A DNA stretch of 5,887 nucleotides, from contig JAAXJP010000396.1 of NCBI GenBank assembly GCA_012269805.1, positions 1 through 5,887 on the forward strand, written 5' to 3'. This stretch comes from Rubrivirga sp. GTDB taxonomy: Bacteria; Bacteroidota; Rhodothermia; Rhodothermales; Rubricoccaceae. The position numbers were made by a program, and so were the translations under genes. Shown one piece after another: positions 1-5,887 of the stretch. Numbering within the stretch: position 1 is the stretch's first letter; each line of letters opens with the position of its first letter. Under the pieces are notes generated by a model. The model ran no database searches, was not told where the DNA came from, and worked only from the letters and a program-made list of their open reading frames with translations.

Positions 1-3000
1 CCTCCCGGCATCAGGTCGCGATCACGGCCGAGAAGGCGATGGAGACGGCGGCCCTGAACGTCGGGGCGCCCGGGACGCCGACGACGCCGGTGGCCGTCGA
101 GCCCGGGCCCGAGCAGCGGACGTCGTTCGGGACCGTCGCCGGCACCGAGGTCGTCGCGCGGCTCGTGTATCAGGCGCTCCAGCGCGAGGGCGTCGCGCTG
201 ACGTGGGAGCTCCAGATCCCGACGGCCGACGCCGACCACGTGTGGCTCGTCCGCCTCGACGCGGCCACGGGCGCCGAGCTGTTCCGCGTCGACCAGGTCG
301 TGGACGACCCGTTCGGGCCGCCGACCCGCCCGGCCTCGGCGGGGGCCGCCACCCCTGCCCCGCTCGCCCCGTTCGCCGGGGCCCTCGCGGCCCCCCCGCT
401 CGCCGAGGGCTACACCGTCTACCCACTCCCACTGGAGAGCCCGAACCACGCCGCCACCACGCCGCCCGCCGACGGCCGCACCCTCGTGACCGACCCGTTC
501 GACCCGGTCGCCTCACCGTTCGGGTGGCACGACACCGACGGCGCCGCCGGGGCCGAGTACACGGTGACCTGGGGCAACAACGTCCGCGCCTACGAGGACC
601 GGGACGACGACGACGTGGGCGACACCAGCGAGTCGCCCGACGGCGGGGCCGGCCTCACGTTCACGTTCCCGCTCGACCTCACGCTGGACCCGGCCGCCTA
701 CACGGCCGCCGCGACGACCAACCTGTTCTACTGGAACAACGTCGTCCACGACGTGATGGCGGCCTACGGGTTCGATGAGGCGGCGGGCAACTTCCAGGAG
801 ACCAATTACTCCGGCGTCGGGCTCGGGGGCGACTACGTCCGCGCCGAGGCCCAGGACAAGGCCGACGTCAGCCCGTGCCCGAGCGGCGAGGTCTGCGCCA
901 ACAACGCGTTCATGTTCACGCCCGCCGAGGGCCTGCCGCCGCGGATGGGGATGTACGTGTGGACGGACCCGACGCCCGACCTCGACGGCAGCTTCGACGC
1001 CGGCGTCATCATCCACGAGTACGCGCACGGCACGTCGAACCGCCTCACCGGCGGGGCCGCCGCGGTCGAGTGCCTCCACAACGCCGAGCAGATGGGCGAG
1101 GGCTGGAGCGACTGGTACGCGCTCATGATGACCCAGACGCCCGGCGACATCGGCATGACGGGTCGGGGCATCGGGACCTACATCTTGGACGAGCCGCCGG
1201 TCGGGGCCGGCATCCGGCCGACGGAGTACTCGACCGACTTCGACATCAACGGCTCCACCTATTTCGACACGCGCGTCCTGGCCGCCCCGCACGGCGTCGG
1301 GTACGTATGGGCGACGATGCTGTGGGACCTGACCTGGGCCTTCATCGACGCGTACGGCTACGACGGCGACCTGTACGGCGGGGCCGGCGGCAACAACGCC
1401 GCGCTCGGGATCGTGACCGAGGCGATGAAGCTCCAGCCGTGCTCGCCCGGCTTCGTCGACGCCCGCGACGCGGTGATCGCCGCCGACGCCGCGCTGTTCC
1501 CGGACCCCGAGAACCCCGGCTTCGGGGCCAACTACAACCTGATCTGGGACGTCTTCGCGGCCCGCGGGCTCGGCCTCTCTGCCCGTCAGGGCTCGGCGGA
1601 CACCAACGGCGACAACCTCGAGGCCTTCGACGCGCCTATCGCGCTGGGCGCCGTCGGGATCGACCCGCTCGAGCTCACGTTCACGGTGCCCGCCGGCGGG
1701 ACCGCCGACGACGGCGTCGCGCTCCTCTACACCGGGTCCCCGGGCGACGGCGAGGTGGTCTTCGAGGCGGCCATCACCCGGCAGGACCTGGCGCCGTCGC
1801 TCGCCGGCGGCCCCGACGGGTTCGGCTACACGTTCGCCGACTCCGACGACCCCGCCCCCGGCGCCCCGGCCCCGGCCTTCGAGGACATCTCGGGCACGGG
1901 CACGATGCTCGGCTTCGTCCCCACCGGAGGGTTCGCGCCAGACGACGAGGGCGTCGCCGAGGTCGCGCTCCCGGAGGGGTTCGACTTTCTCTACTACGGC
2001 GTGCTCCAGCCCACCCTCCTCGTATCGACCAACGGGTTCATCGCCTTCGAGCCGTACCTCCAGGACACGTTCGTCAACCCCGGGATGCCGGCTGCAGGAG
2101 GGCCCGACGGCGTCGGGGCCGCGTACTGGAACGACCTCCTGCTCGGCCCCTCGGGCTCGGTGTGGGTTGAGTACAAGGCCGACGACGAGGTCTTCATCGT
2201 CCAGTGGGACGGGGTCGACCAGTACCCGGCGGGGGCTTCGTCGCTCACGTTCCAGATCGTCCTCCACAAAGACGGGGTCATCGAGGTCCAATACGAGACG
2301 ATGACCTCCCCCGACCTCATGGGCGCGACGGTCGGGATCGAAAACCTGCTCGGGACCGACGGCCTGGAGGTCGCCTTCGACGCGCTCTATGTGGCCTCGG
2401 ACAAGGCGCTCGTCTTCGACCCGCCCTCAACGTGGGTGAGCGTCACGCCCGGGGCCGGGGTCGTCCCGGAGGGGGCCACCGAGGGCCTCATGGTCTCCGT
2501 CGACGCGGCCGGCCTGCCCGACGGCGTGTACACGGCCGATCTCACGGTCGTCACGAACGACGGGGCGGCGCTCTCGACGCTCGTCCCGATCACGCTCACG
2601 GTCGGCGGCGGGACGAGCATCCTGATCGATGGGAGGGCCGGCTACCGGCTGCTCGGGCCGCCGGCCGCGGGCGTCACCGTCGACGACCTCGCCGCGCAGG
2701 GCATCGTCCGTGGCGTGCCCGGCTACCGCCCCACCATCGCAACCAACCTTTGGACGACATACGACGCGGCGACGAGCGCCTGGGCGCCCTCAGCCGGCAC
2801 CGGCGAGGTGCTCGCGCTCGGGAGAGCGTTCCGCTGGTTCCTGCCGGGCGACGTGCCCGGCGGCGACGTCGCCGACCCGTTCACGCTCTCGACAACGCTG
2901 CCGCCGAACGCGGCCGACGTCGACGTCACGCTCGACACGGCCGGCGACCGTTTCAACTACCTCGCCAACCCGTTCGGGACCGCCCTCGACCTGACCGACG

Positions 3001-3986
3001 GCGCGGCGTGGCCGGGTGGGCACAACGTGACCCGGGCCGTCTGGATGTACGACGGAGCGACGCGGGCCTGGACCCTCAACCCGCCCGCGGCCGCGCCCTG
3101 GGAGGCCTTCCGCGTCAAGGCCCGCCCACCGAAGGCCAGCGGGCTCCCGCGCGTGCTGACGATCCCGGCCACGGCCGCCGGCCCCGTCGCCGGCGACCGC
3201 CAGCGCGCCGAGGCCGTCCCACCCGGTCTCACCTTCGTCCTGGACGGCGCCGACACCTCGGGCCGGCCGCTCGCCGACCGCTCGCTCTGGATCGCGTTCG
3301 ACGACGACGCCCGCGCGGCGTACGACGTCGAGGAGGACGCCCGGAAGTTCCAGGTCCCGGCCGCTCAGTTCGTGCTCGTCGGCACCCGCTCCGGCGACGA
3401 CCTCCTGGGCTTCGACGTCCGGCCGTTCGCGGCGGCGGCGATCCCCCTGGCCGTGAGTGCGCGCGGCGCGCGCGCGGGGCTCACGCTTCGGTGGGACGCG
3501 AGCGCGCTCCCTGCCGGCCTCCCGGTCGTGCTGGTCGACCTCGCCACAGGCGCCGAGGTCGACGTCCGAGCCCGGTCGTGGTACAACTTCGAGTCCACGC
3601 CGCGGCCGGCCCGCACGGAAGCGGAGGTCGCCCGCCTCGGCGCGTTCGCCGACGGCGGCACCGCAGAGGACCGGTTCGTCCTCCGCATCGGACACGCCAT
3701 CGCGGACGGCGAGGCCGACGTCCTTGCCCTCGCGATCACGGCCGTCGCGCCGAACCCTACGGCGACGGCGGCGCGGGTCTCGTTCGCGGTCCCGACGGCG
3801 GGCCCGGCCCGCGTGTCGGTCGTCGACGTCCGGGGCCGGGAGGTCGCCGTCGTGTTCGACGGCGCGGTCGAGGCGGGCCGGCACGAGGCCGCGCTCGACG
3901 CGGGCGGCCTCGCGGCGGGGGTGTACCTCGTCCGGCTCGAGTCGGGCGGGCAAGTCGTGACGCGGCAGGCCGCCGTCGTCCGATGA
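1..3986 (+). CDS. Secreted M36 (fungalysin-like) zinc metallopeptidase with T9SS C-terminal sorting domain, 5' end missing
   Basis: Predicted extracellular endopeptidase exported by the type IX secretion system. The frame is open to the left edge; the first internal ATG is at 39, but no signal peptide or ribosome binding site precedes it, so the true start lies upstream. Residues are numbered from that ATG. Residues 35-92 resemble the end of an FTP/PepSY-type propeptide (VWLVRLDAATGAELFRVD). Residues about 125-532 are the M36 catalytic domain: HEYAH at 326-330 gives zinc ligands H326 and H330 and catalytic E327, and GEGWSD at 353-358 gives the third ligand E354. Residues 541-580 and 799-855 look like two parts of an Ig/BACON-like unit around a beta-sandwich (590-790). 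Residues 860-1030 form a Gly/Trp-rich module with NPFG at 977-980, and 1060-1218 a further beta-rich module. Residues 1230-1315 match a T9SS type A sorting domain (APNP, then VVDVRGREV, then GVYLVRLESGG). No frameshift or missing catalytic residue is seen. Family assignment is firm; substrate is unknown. Confidence 0.93.
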   Translation, partial: SRHQVAITAEKAMETAALNVGAPGTPTTPVAVEPGPEQRTSFGTVAGTEVVARLVYQALQREGVALTWELQIPTADADHVWLVRLDAATGAELFRVDQVVDDPFGPPTRPASAGAATPAPLAPFAGALAAPPLAEGYTVYPLPLESPNHAATTPPADGRTLVTDPFDPVASPFGWHDTDGAAGAEYTVTWGNNVRAYEDRDDDDVGDTSESPDGGAGLTFTFPLDLTLDPAAYTAAATTNLFYWNNVVHDVMAAYGFDEAAGNFQETNYSGVGLGGDYVRAEAQDKADVSPCPSGEVCANNAFMFTPAEGLPPRMGMYVWTDPTPDLDGSFDAGVIIHEYAHGTSNRLTGGAAAVECLHNAEQMGEGWSDWYALMMTQTPGDIGMTGRGIGTYILDEPPVGAGIRPTEYSTDFDINGSTYFDTRVLAAPHGVGYVWATMLWDLTWAFIDAYGYDGDLYGGAGGNNAALGIVTEAMKLQPCSPGFVDARDAVIAADAALFPDPENPGFGANYNLIWDVFAARGLGLSARQGSADTNGDNLEAFDAPIALGAVGIDPLELTFTVPAGGTADDGVALLYTGSPGDGEVVFEAAITRQDLAPSLAGGPDGFGYTFADSDDPAPGAPAPAFEDISGTGTMLGFVPTGGFAPDDEGVAEVALPEGFDFLYYGVLQPTLLVSTNGFIAFEPYLQDTFVNPGMPAAGGPDGVGAAYWNDLLLGPSGSVWVEYKADDEVFIVQWDGVDQYPAGASSLTFQIVLHKDGVIEVQYETMTSPDLMGATVGIENLLGTDGLEVAFDALYVASDKALVFDPPSTWVSVTPGAGVVPEGATEGLMVSVDAAGLPDGVYTADLTVVTNDGAALSTLVPITLTVGGGTSILIDGRAGYRLLGPPAAGVTVDDLAAQGIVRGVPGYRPTIATNLWTTYDAATSAWAPSAGTGEVLALGRAFRWFLPGDVPGGDVADPFTLSTTLPPNAADVDVTLDTAGDRFNYLANPFGTALDLTDGAAWPGGHNVTRAVWMYDGATRAWTLNPPAAAPWEAFRVKARPPKASGLPRVLTIPATAAGPVAGDRQRAEAVPPGLTFVLDGADTSGRPLADRSLWIAFDDDARAAYDVEEDARKFQVPAAQFVLVGTRSGDDLLGFDVRPFAAAAIPLAVSARGARAGLTLRWDASALPAGLPVVLVDLATGAEVDVRARSWYNFESTPRPARTEAEVARLGAFADGGTAEDRFVLRIGHAIADGEADVLALAITAVAPNPTATAARVSFAVPTAGPARVSVVDVRGREVAVVFDGAVEAGRHEAALDAGGLAAGVYLVRLESGGQVVTRQAAVVR

Positions 3987-3992
3987 CGCCGA

Positions 3993-4021
3993 GGAGGCCG
4001 GCGGGCTGTCCGCCGGCCTCC
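3993..4021 (+). terminator. GC-rich hairpin after the peptidase gene, probable terminator
   Basis: A perfect 12-bp inverted repeat (3993-4004 with 4010-4021) closes a 5-nt loop and starts 6 nt after the stop codon of the peptidase gene. Its position and stability suggest transcription ends here. The T tract is weak (only TTT at 4027-4029, a few bases past the stem), so it may work through stem strength or help stabilise the 3' end of the mRNA instead. Confidence 0.7.
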
Positions 4022-4125
4022 CCACGTTTAAACGGACTCGGCGATGCCGGCTCGTTCGGGGCTGGCTGCCGCTGCGATCGCGTCGCGAGAGCGGCGTCCT
4101 TTACGAATTGTCCCCGGTCCCGCAG

Positions 4126-4155
4126 TTGCGCGGCCGGCGCCCCGGCGGGTATCCT
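4126..4155 (+). promoter_or_regulatory. Candidate promoter for the alanine tRNA gene
   Basis: TTGCGC at 4126-4131 and TATCCT at 4150-4155 are separated by 18 nt and resemble primary-sigma -35 and -10 boxes (TATCCT matches 4 of 6 consensus bases). Transcription would start near 4162, giving a leader of about 26 nt before the tRNA. The expected promoter form in this lineage is uncertain, and in such GC-rich DNA a box match of this quality is only moderate evidence. Confidence 0.4.
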
Positions 4156-4164
4156 GCGGGCGCC

Positions 4165-4181
4165 CGGTCACCCCGTGACCG
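4165..4181 (+). promoter_or_regulatory. Hairpin in the tRNA precursor leader
   Basis: CGGTCAC (4165-4171) and GTGACCG (4175-4181) form a perfect 7-bp stem with a CCC loop, ending 6 nt before the first base of the mature tRNA. In the primary transcript it would sit just upstream of the RNase P cleavage site. The pairing is seen directly; a role in processing is inference. Confidence 0.4.
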
Positions 4182-4187
4182 CCCGAT

Positions 4188-4260
4188 GGGGCTATAGCTC
4201 AGTTGGTAGAGCGCTGCAATCGCACTGCAGAGGTCAGCGGTTCGAATCCGCTTAGCTCCA
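4188..4260 (+). tRNA. tRNA-Ala, anticodon CGC
   Basis: Complete 73-nt cloverleaf. The acceptor stem pairs 4188-4194 with 4253-4259 and contains G3:U70, the classic identity element for alanyl-tRNA synthetase; the discriminator is A at 4260. The D arm is 4197-4212 with GG in the loop. The anticodon stem pairs CTGCA (4214-4218) with TGCAG (4226-4230) around loop ATCGCAC, placing anticodon CGC at 4221-4223. The T arm is 4236-4252 with loop TTCGAAT. The CCA tail is not encoded (CAC follows the discriminator), so it must be added by CCA-adding enzyme. CGC pairs with the GCG codon, which is frequent in both neighbouring genes. The loop has an A32-C38 combination rather than a standard pair. No intron or interruption is seen. 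Confidence 0.96.
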
Positions 4261-4268
4261 CACGCCCG

Positions 4269-4299
4269 AACGGCCGCAGCACCGGACTGCGGCCGTTTT
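4269..4299 (+). terminator. Intrinsic terminator of the tRNA gene
   Basis: An 11-bp perfect stem (4269-4279 with 4287-4297) with a 7-nt loop runs into TTTT at 4296-4299, 8 nt after the tRNA ends. This is a standard factor-independent terminator layout. A second short complementarity, GCCCGA at 4264-4269 with TCGGGC at 4305-4310, encloses the hairpin and could extend it as an outer stem. Confidence 0.85.
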
Positions 4300-4611
4300 C
4301 CGTATCGGGCTGAGCTGCGGAGCGACTCAAAGGGCCAGACCATCGAGGCCGAGGGGGCCGGACCTGAGCCCGCCTCGGGCGTCGTGTGAGGGGCTGGGGG
4401 ATGGACCTCGTTGACGCCTCTCGCCAACGTGTCGACCGGCAGTGGTCACGTCGTCGCCCGGGGGGAGATTTGGTCGGGGCGCCCCATCGCCGACCCCGCG
4501 CGGCGCCGATTTCGTGCGAGCCCACTCCGTAGCGGTAGCGGCGGGCGGTCCCCGGCTGGCGGCCCGCTCCGCGAAGGCACCCCCCGGGCTTGCCGAGGAA
4601 GCGACGAGGCC

Positions 4612-4640
4612 GTGCGCGAAGCGCGTCCCGGACGTAGCAT
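4612..4640 (+). promoter_or_regulatory. Weak candidate promoter for the symporter gene
   Basis: TAGCAT at 4635-4640 matches 4 of 6 bases of a -10 box, with GTGCGC at 4612-4617 as a poor -35 box 17 nt upstream. Transcription from here would give a leader of only about 18 nt. The -10 candidate overlaps an inverted repeat, which would allow repressor control, but this is speculative. Confidence 0.22.
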
Positions 4641-4646
4641 CCGGGA
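4626..4646. repeat. 7-bp inverted repeat just upstream of the symporter start
   Basis: TCCCGGA (4626-4632) and TCCGGGA (4640-4646) are perfect inverted repeats separated by 7 nt, ending 18 nt before the ATG at 4665. The dyad could be an operator-type protein site overlapping the possible -10 box, or a small hairpin in the mRNA leader. GC-rich DNA produces such dyads often, so function is unproven. Confidence 0.4.
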
Positions 4647-4664
4647 TCTCCCGACCCCGCCCGC

Positions 4665-5887
4665 ATGGACTCGCTCCTCGGCTCGCTCGACTGGACCGTC
4701 ATCGCCCTCTACTTCGCCGTCGTGTTCGGCGTCGCCATCGTCGCCACGTTGCGCGAGCGGCGAGCTGGCGGCGGCGAGGACTCGGCCGACTACTTCCTCG
4801 CGGGCCGGAACGTCGGGTGGTTCGTGATCGGCGCGTCGCTGTTCTCGTCGAACATCGGGAGTGAGCACCTCGTCGGGCTGGCGGGCTCGGGCGCGACGAG
4901 CGGCGTGGCGCCGGGCCAGTTCGAGGTGCTGGCCTCGATCATCCTCCTGCTCCTCGGCTGGGTGTTCGTCCCGTTCTACCTCAAGAGCGGCGTGTTCACG
5001 ATGCCCGAGTTCCTCGAGCGGCGCTACTCGGCGGGAGCGCGGTGGTACCTCGCCACGATCTCGATTCTGGCCTACGTCCTGACCAAGATCTCAGTCACCA
5101 TCTTCGCCGGGGCCGTCGTGTTCTCGGCCATCGGCGTCCCGTTCTGGACGGGCGCGCTGATCGTGGTGGGCGTGACGGGCGCGTACACGGTCTTCGGCGG
5201 GCTCCGGGCCGTCCTCTACACCGACCTTCTCCAGACGTTCGTCCTGATCGGCGGGGCCATCGCGGTCACGGTCGCCGGGCTCTCGGCCGTCGGCGGGTGG
5301 GGCACGATGGTCGACACGCTGGAGCCGGGCTTCCTCGACATGTGGAAGCCGATGTCGGACCCCGACTTCCCGTGGACCGGCATCCTCTTCGGCGCGCCGA
5401 TCCTCGGCATCTGGTACTGGTGCACGGACCAGTTTATCGTGCAGCGGACGCTCTCGGCGAAGACCGTCGACGACGCGCGGCGGGGCACGATCCTGGCCGG
5501 CTTCCTGAAGCTGCTGCCCCTGTTCATCTTCGTCCTCCCGGGCATGCTGGCGGCGGCGCTCGTGGCGCAGGGCCGGCTCGAGTTGGCCGACCCGAACGAG
5601 GCGCTCCCGACGCTCGTGGCGGCCCTCCTGCCCGTCGGGCTCCGGGGCCTCGTCGTGGCCGGGCTACTCGCGGCGCTGATGTCGAGCCTGTCGAGTGTGT
5701 TCAACTCCTGCTCGACGCTCATCACGTGGGACGTCTACAAAAAGCTCAACCCGGGCGCCAGCGAGCGCCGGCTCGTGTGGGTCGGCCGGCTCTCGACGAT
5801 CGCGCTGACCGTCCTCGGGCTGGCGTGGATCCCGTTCGTGGAGGCCGCCGAGGGCGGGCTCTACGTCTACATCCAGTCGGTGCAGGG
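4665..5887 (+). CDS. Sodium/solute symporter of the SSS (SLC5, SGLT-like) family, 3' end missing
   Basis: Inner-membrane symporter predicted to couple sodium entry to sugar uptake. The frame has no stop from 4665 to the right edge; 407 codons are visible and the last few transmembrane helices are missing. The ATG at 4665 is well fixed: an in-frame TAG lies at 4635-4637 and no other usual start codon comes between. No Shine-Dalgarno sequence is visible. Hydrophobic segments begin at about residue 10 and recur throughout (for example 52-61, 90-106, 130-158, 162-176, 187-206, 239-251, 277-300, 324-340, 375-390). Family motifs include GRNVGWFVIGASLFSSNIGS, FTMPEFLERRY, YTVFGGLRAVLYTDLLQ and YWCTDQFIVQRTLSAK. 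By motif alignment from memory, the human SGLT1 sugar contacts N78, H83, E102, Y290, W291, K321 and Q457 correspond to N63, H68, E87, Y251, W252, K282 and Q404. The Na2-site residues A361, S364 and S365 of vSGLT correspond to A337, S340 and S341. Glucose or galactose is a likely substrate, but SSS substrates are hard to predict. Confidence 0.93.
   Translation, partial: MDSLLGSLDWTVIALYFAVVFGVAIVATLRERRAGGGEDSADYFLAGRNVGWFVIGASLFSSNIGSEHLVGLAGSGATSGVAPGQFEVLASIILLLLGWVFVPFYLKSGVFTMPEFLERRYSAGARWYLATISILAYVLTKISVTIFAGAVVFSAIGVPFWTGALIVVGVTGAYTVFGGLRAVLYTDLLQTFVLIGGAIAVTVAGLSAVGGWGTMVDTLEPGFLDMWKPMSDPDFPWTGILFGAPILGIWYWCTDQFIVQRTLSAKTVDDARRGTILAGFLKLLPLFIFVLPGMLAAALVAQGRLELADPNEALPTLVAALLPVGLRGLVVAGLLAALMSSLSSVFNSCSTLITWDVYKKLNPGASERRLVWVGRLSTIALTVLGLAWIPFVEAAEGGLYVYIQSVQ

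Larger units (their letters stand above)
4300..4664. other. Intergenic region between the tRNA terminator and the symporter gene
   Basis: No convincing gene is seen in these 365 bases. The longer open frames on both strands have Arg/Pro/Gly/Ser-rich translations with no recognisable motif, as expected by chance in GC-rich DNA. A 43-codon frame from ATG 4401 to TAG 4532 has a purine-rich stretch before it but no family signature. GGTCGG (4472-4477) and CCGACC (4490-4495) could form a 6-bp hairpin, and GCGC-GAA-GCGC lies at 4614-4624. No copy of the tRNA 3' end that would mark an integration site was noticed. Confidence 0.6.

Noticed and set aside
513..2291. A 592-codon open frame on the minus strand opposite the peptidase gene, and another of 411 codons at 2790-4025
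   Set aside because: Both lie antisense to a gene with clear catalytic and sorting motifs. Their translations are rich in Arg, Gly, Val, Glu and Asp without any family motif, as expected from the complement of a gene with G/C-ending codons.
2204..4255. A 683-codon plus-strand frame overlapping the peptidase gene, the hairpin and the tRNA
   Set aside because: It is the out-of-frame shadow of the peptidase gene, very rich in Arg, Gly and Pro, and its tail reads WGYSSVGRALQSHCRGQR, a well-known result of translating a tRNA gene.
4188..4440. A possible integrated element using the tRNA 3' end as attachment site
   Set aside because: No repeat of the tRNA 3' end was noticed downstream and no integrase is present; the terminator and an ordinary gene follow instead.
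4401..4532. A 43-codon frame with a purine-rich stretch (GAGGGG) upstream
   Set aside because: The GAGGGG is about 6 nt before the ATG, but the peptide is Arg/Pro-rich with no hydrophobic segment or motif. The frame is short enough to arise by chance, and the following gene shows no Shine-Dalgarno use.
4101..4702. Two minus-strand frames across the tRNA with peptides such as RIRTADLCSA and SGFEPLTSAV
   Set aside because: These peptides are classic false proteins produced by translating the complement of a tRNA gene; they are often deposited in databases but are not real genes.
4411..4864. Two overlapping plus-strand frames (138 and 140 codons) before and into the symporter gene
   Set aside because: They are out of frame with the symporter, share its sequence for about 160-200 bases, and give low-complexity Arg/Ser/Pro translations with no recognised domain.
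5216..5725. A 169-codon minus-strand frame within the symporter gene
   Set aside because: It is antisense to conserved transmembrane and substrate-site coding sequence and shows no domain of its own.

Overview
The window is very GC-rich, roughly 70% by eye, with G or C at nearly all third codon positions. It carries two protein genes that run off opposite ends and one tRNA gene between them, all on the plus strand. The first gene product ends in a Bacteroidota-type Por/type IX secretion (T9SS) sorting domain and contains modules I associate with Rhodothermota surface proteins. Together with the GC content and the lack of a Shine-Dalgarno sequence before the second gene, this points to a marine Rhodothermota bacterium, perhaps of the Rubricoccus/Rubrivirga type. 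That placement is inferred from family traits, not from a search.

Positions 1-3986 hold the 3' part of a gene for a secreted M36 (fungalysin-like) zinc metallopeptidase. The reading frame is open to the left edge, so the signal peptide and most of the propeptide lie outside. Visible in order are the tail of an FTP/PepSY-like propeptide, the catalytic domain with HEYAH and GEGWSD zinc motifs, an Ig-like unit apparently split by a beta-sandwich insert, a Trp/Gly-rich module with an NPFG motif, a beta-rich module, and the T9SS C-terminal domain. A strong GC hairpin lies 6 nt after the stop codon.

Positions 3987-4300 hold an alanine tRNA gene (anticodon CGC, with the G3:U70 alanine identity pair) with a candidate promoter, a short leader hairpin and a clear intrinsic terminator. 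Positions 4300-4664 are intergenic. No convincing gene is seen there, but a 7-bp inverted repeat and a weak candidate promoter lie just before the next gene.

Positions 4665-5887 hold the first 407 codons of a sodium/solute symporter (SSS/SLC5 family) that closely resembles sodium/glucose cotransporters. It keeps equivalents of all the sugar-contact residues I recall from human SGLT1. The window suggests a heterotroph that digests external protein and imports sugar with sodium, but the genes are separated by terminators and a tRNA, so there is no sign that they form one operon. I found no mobile element, CRISPR array, defence system or clearly novel multi-gene system.
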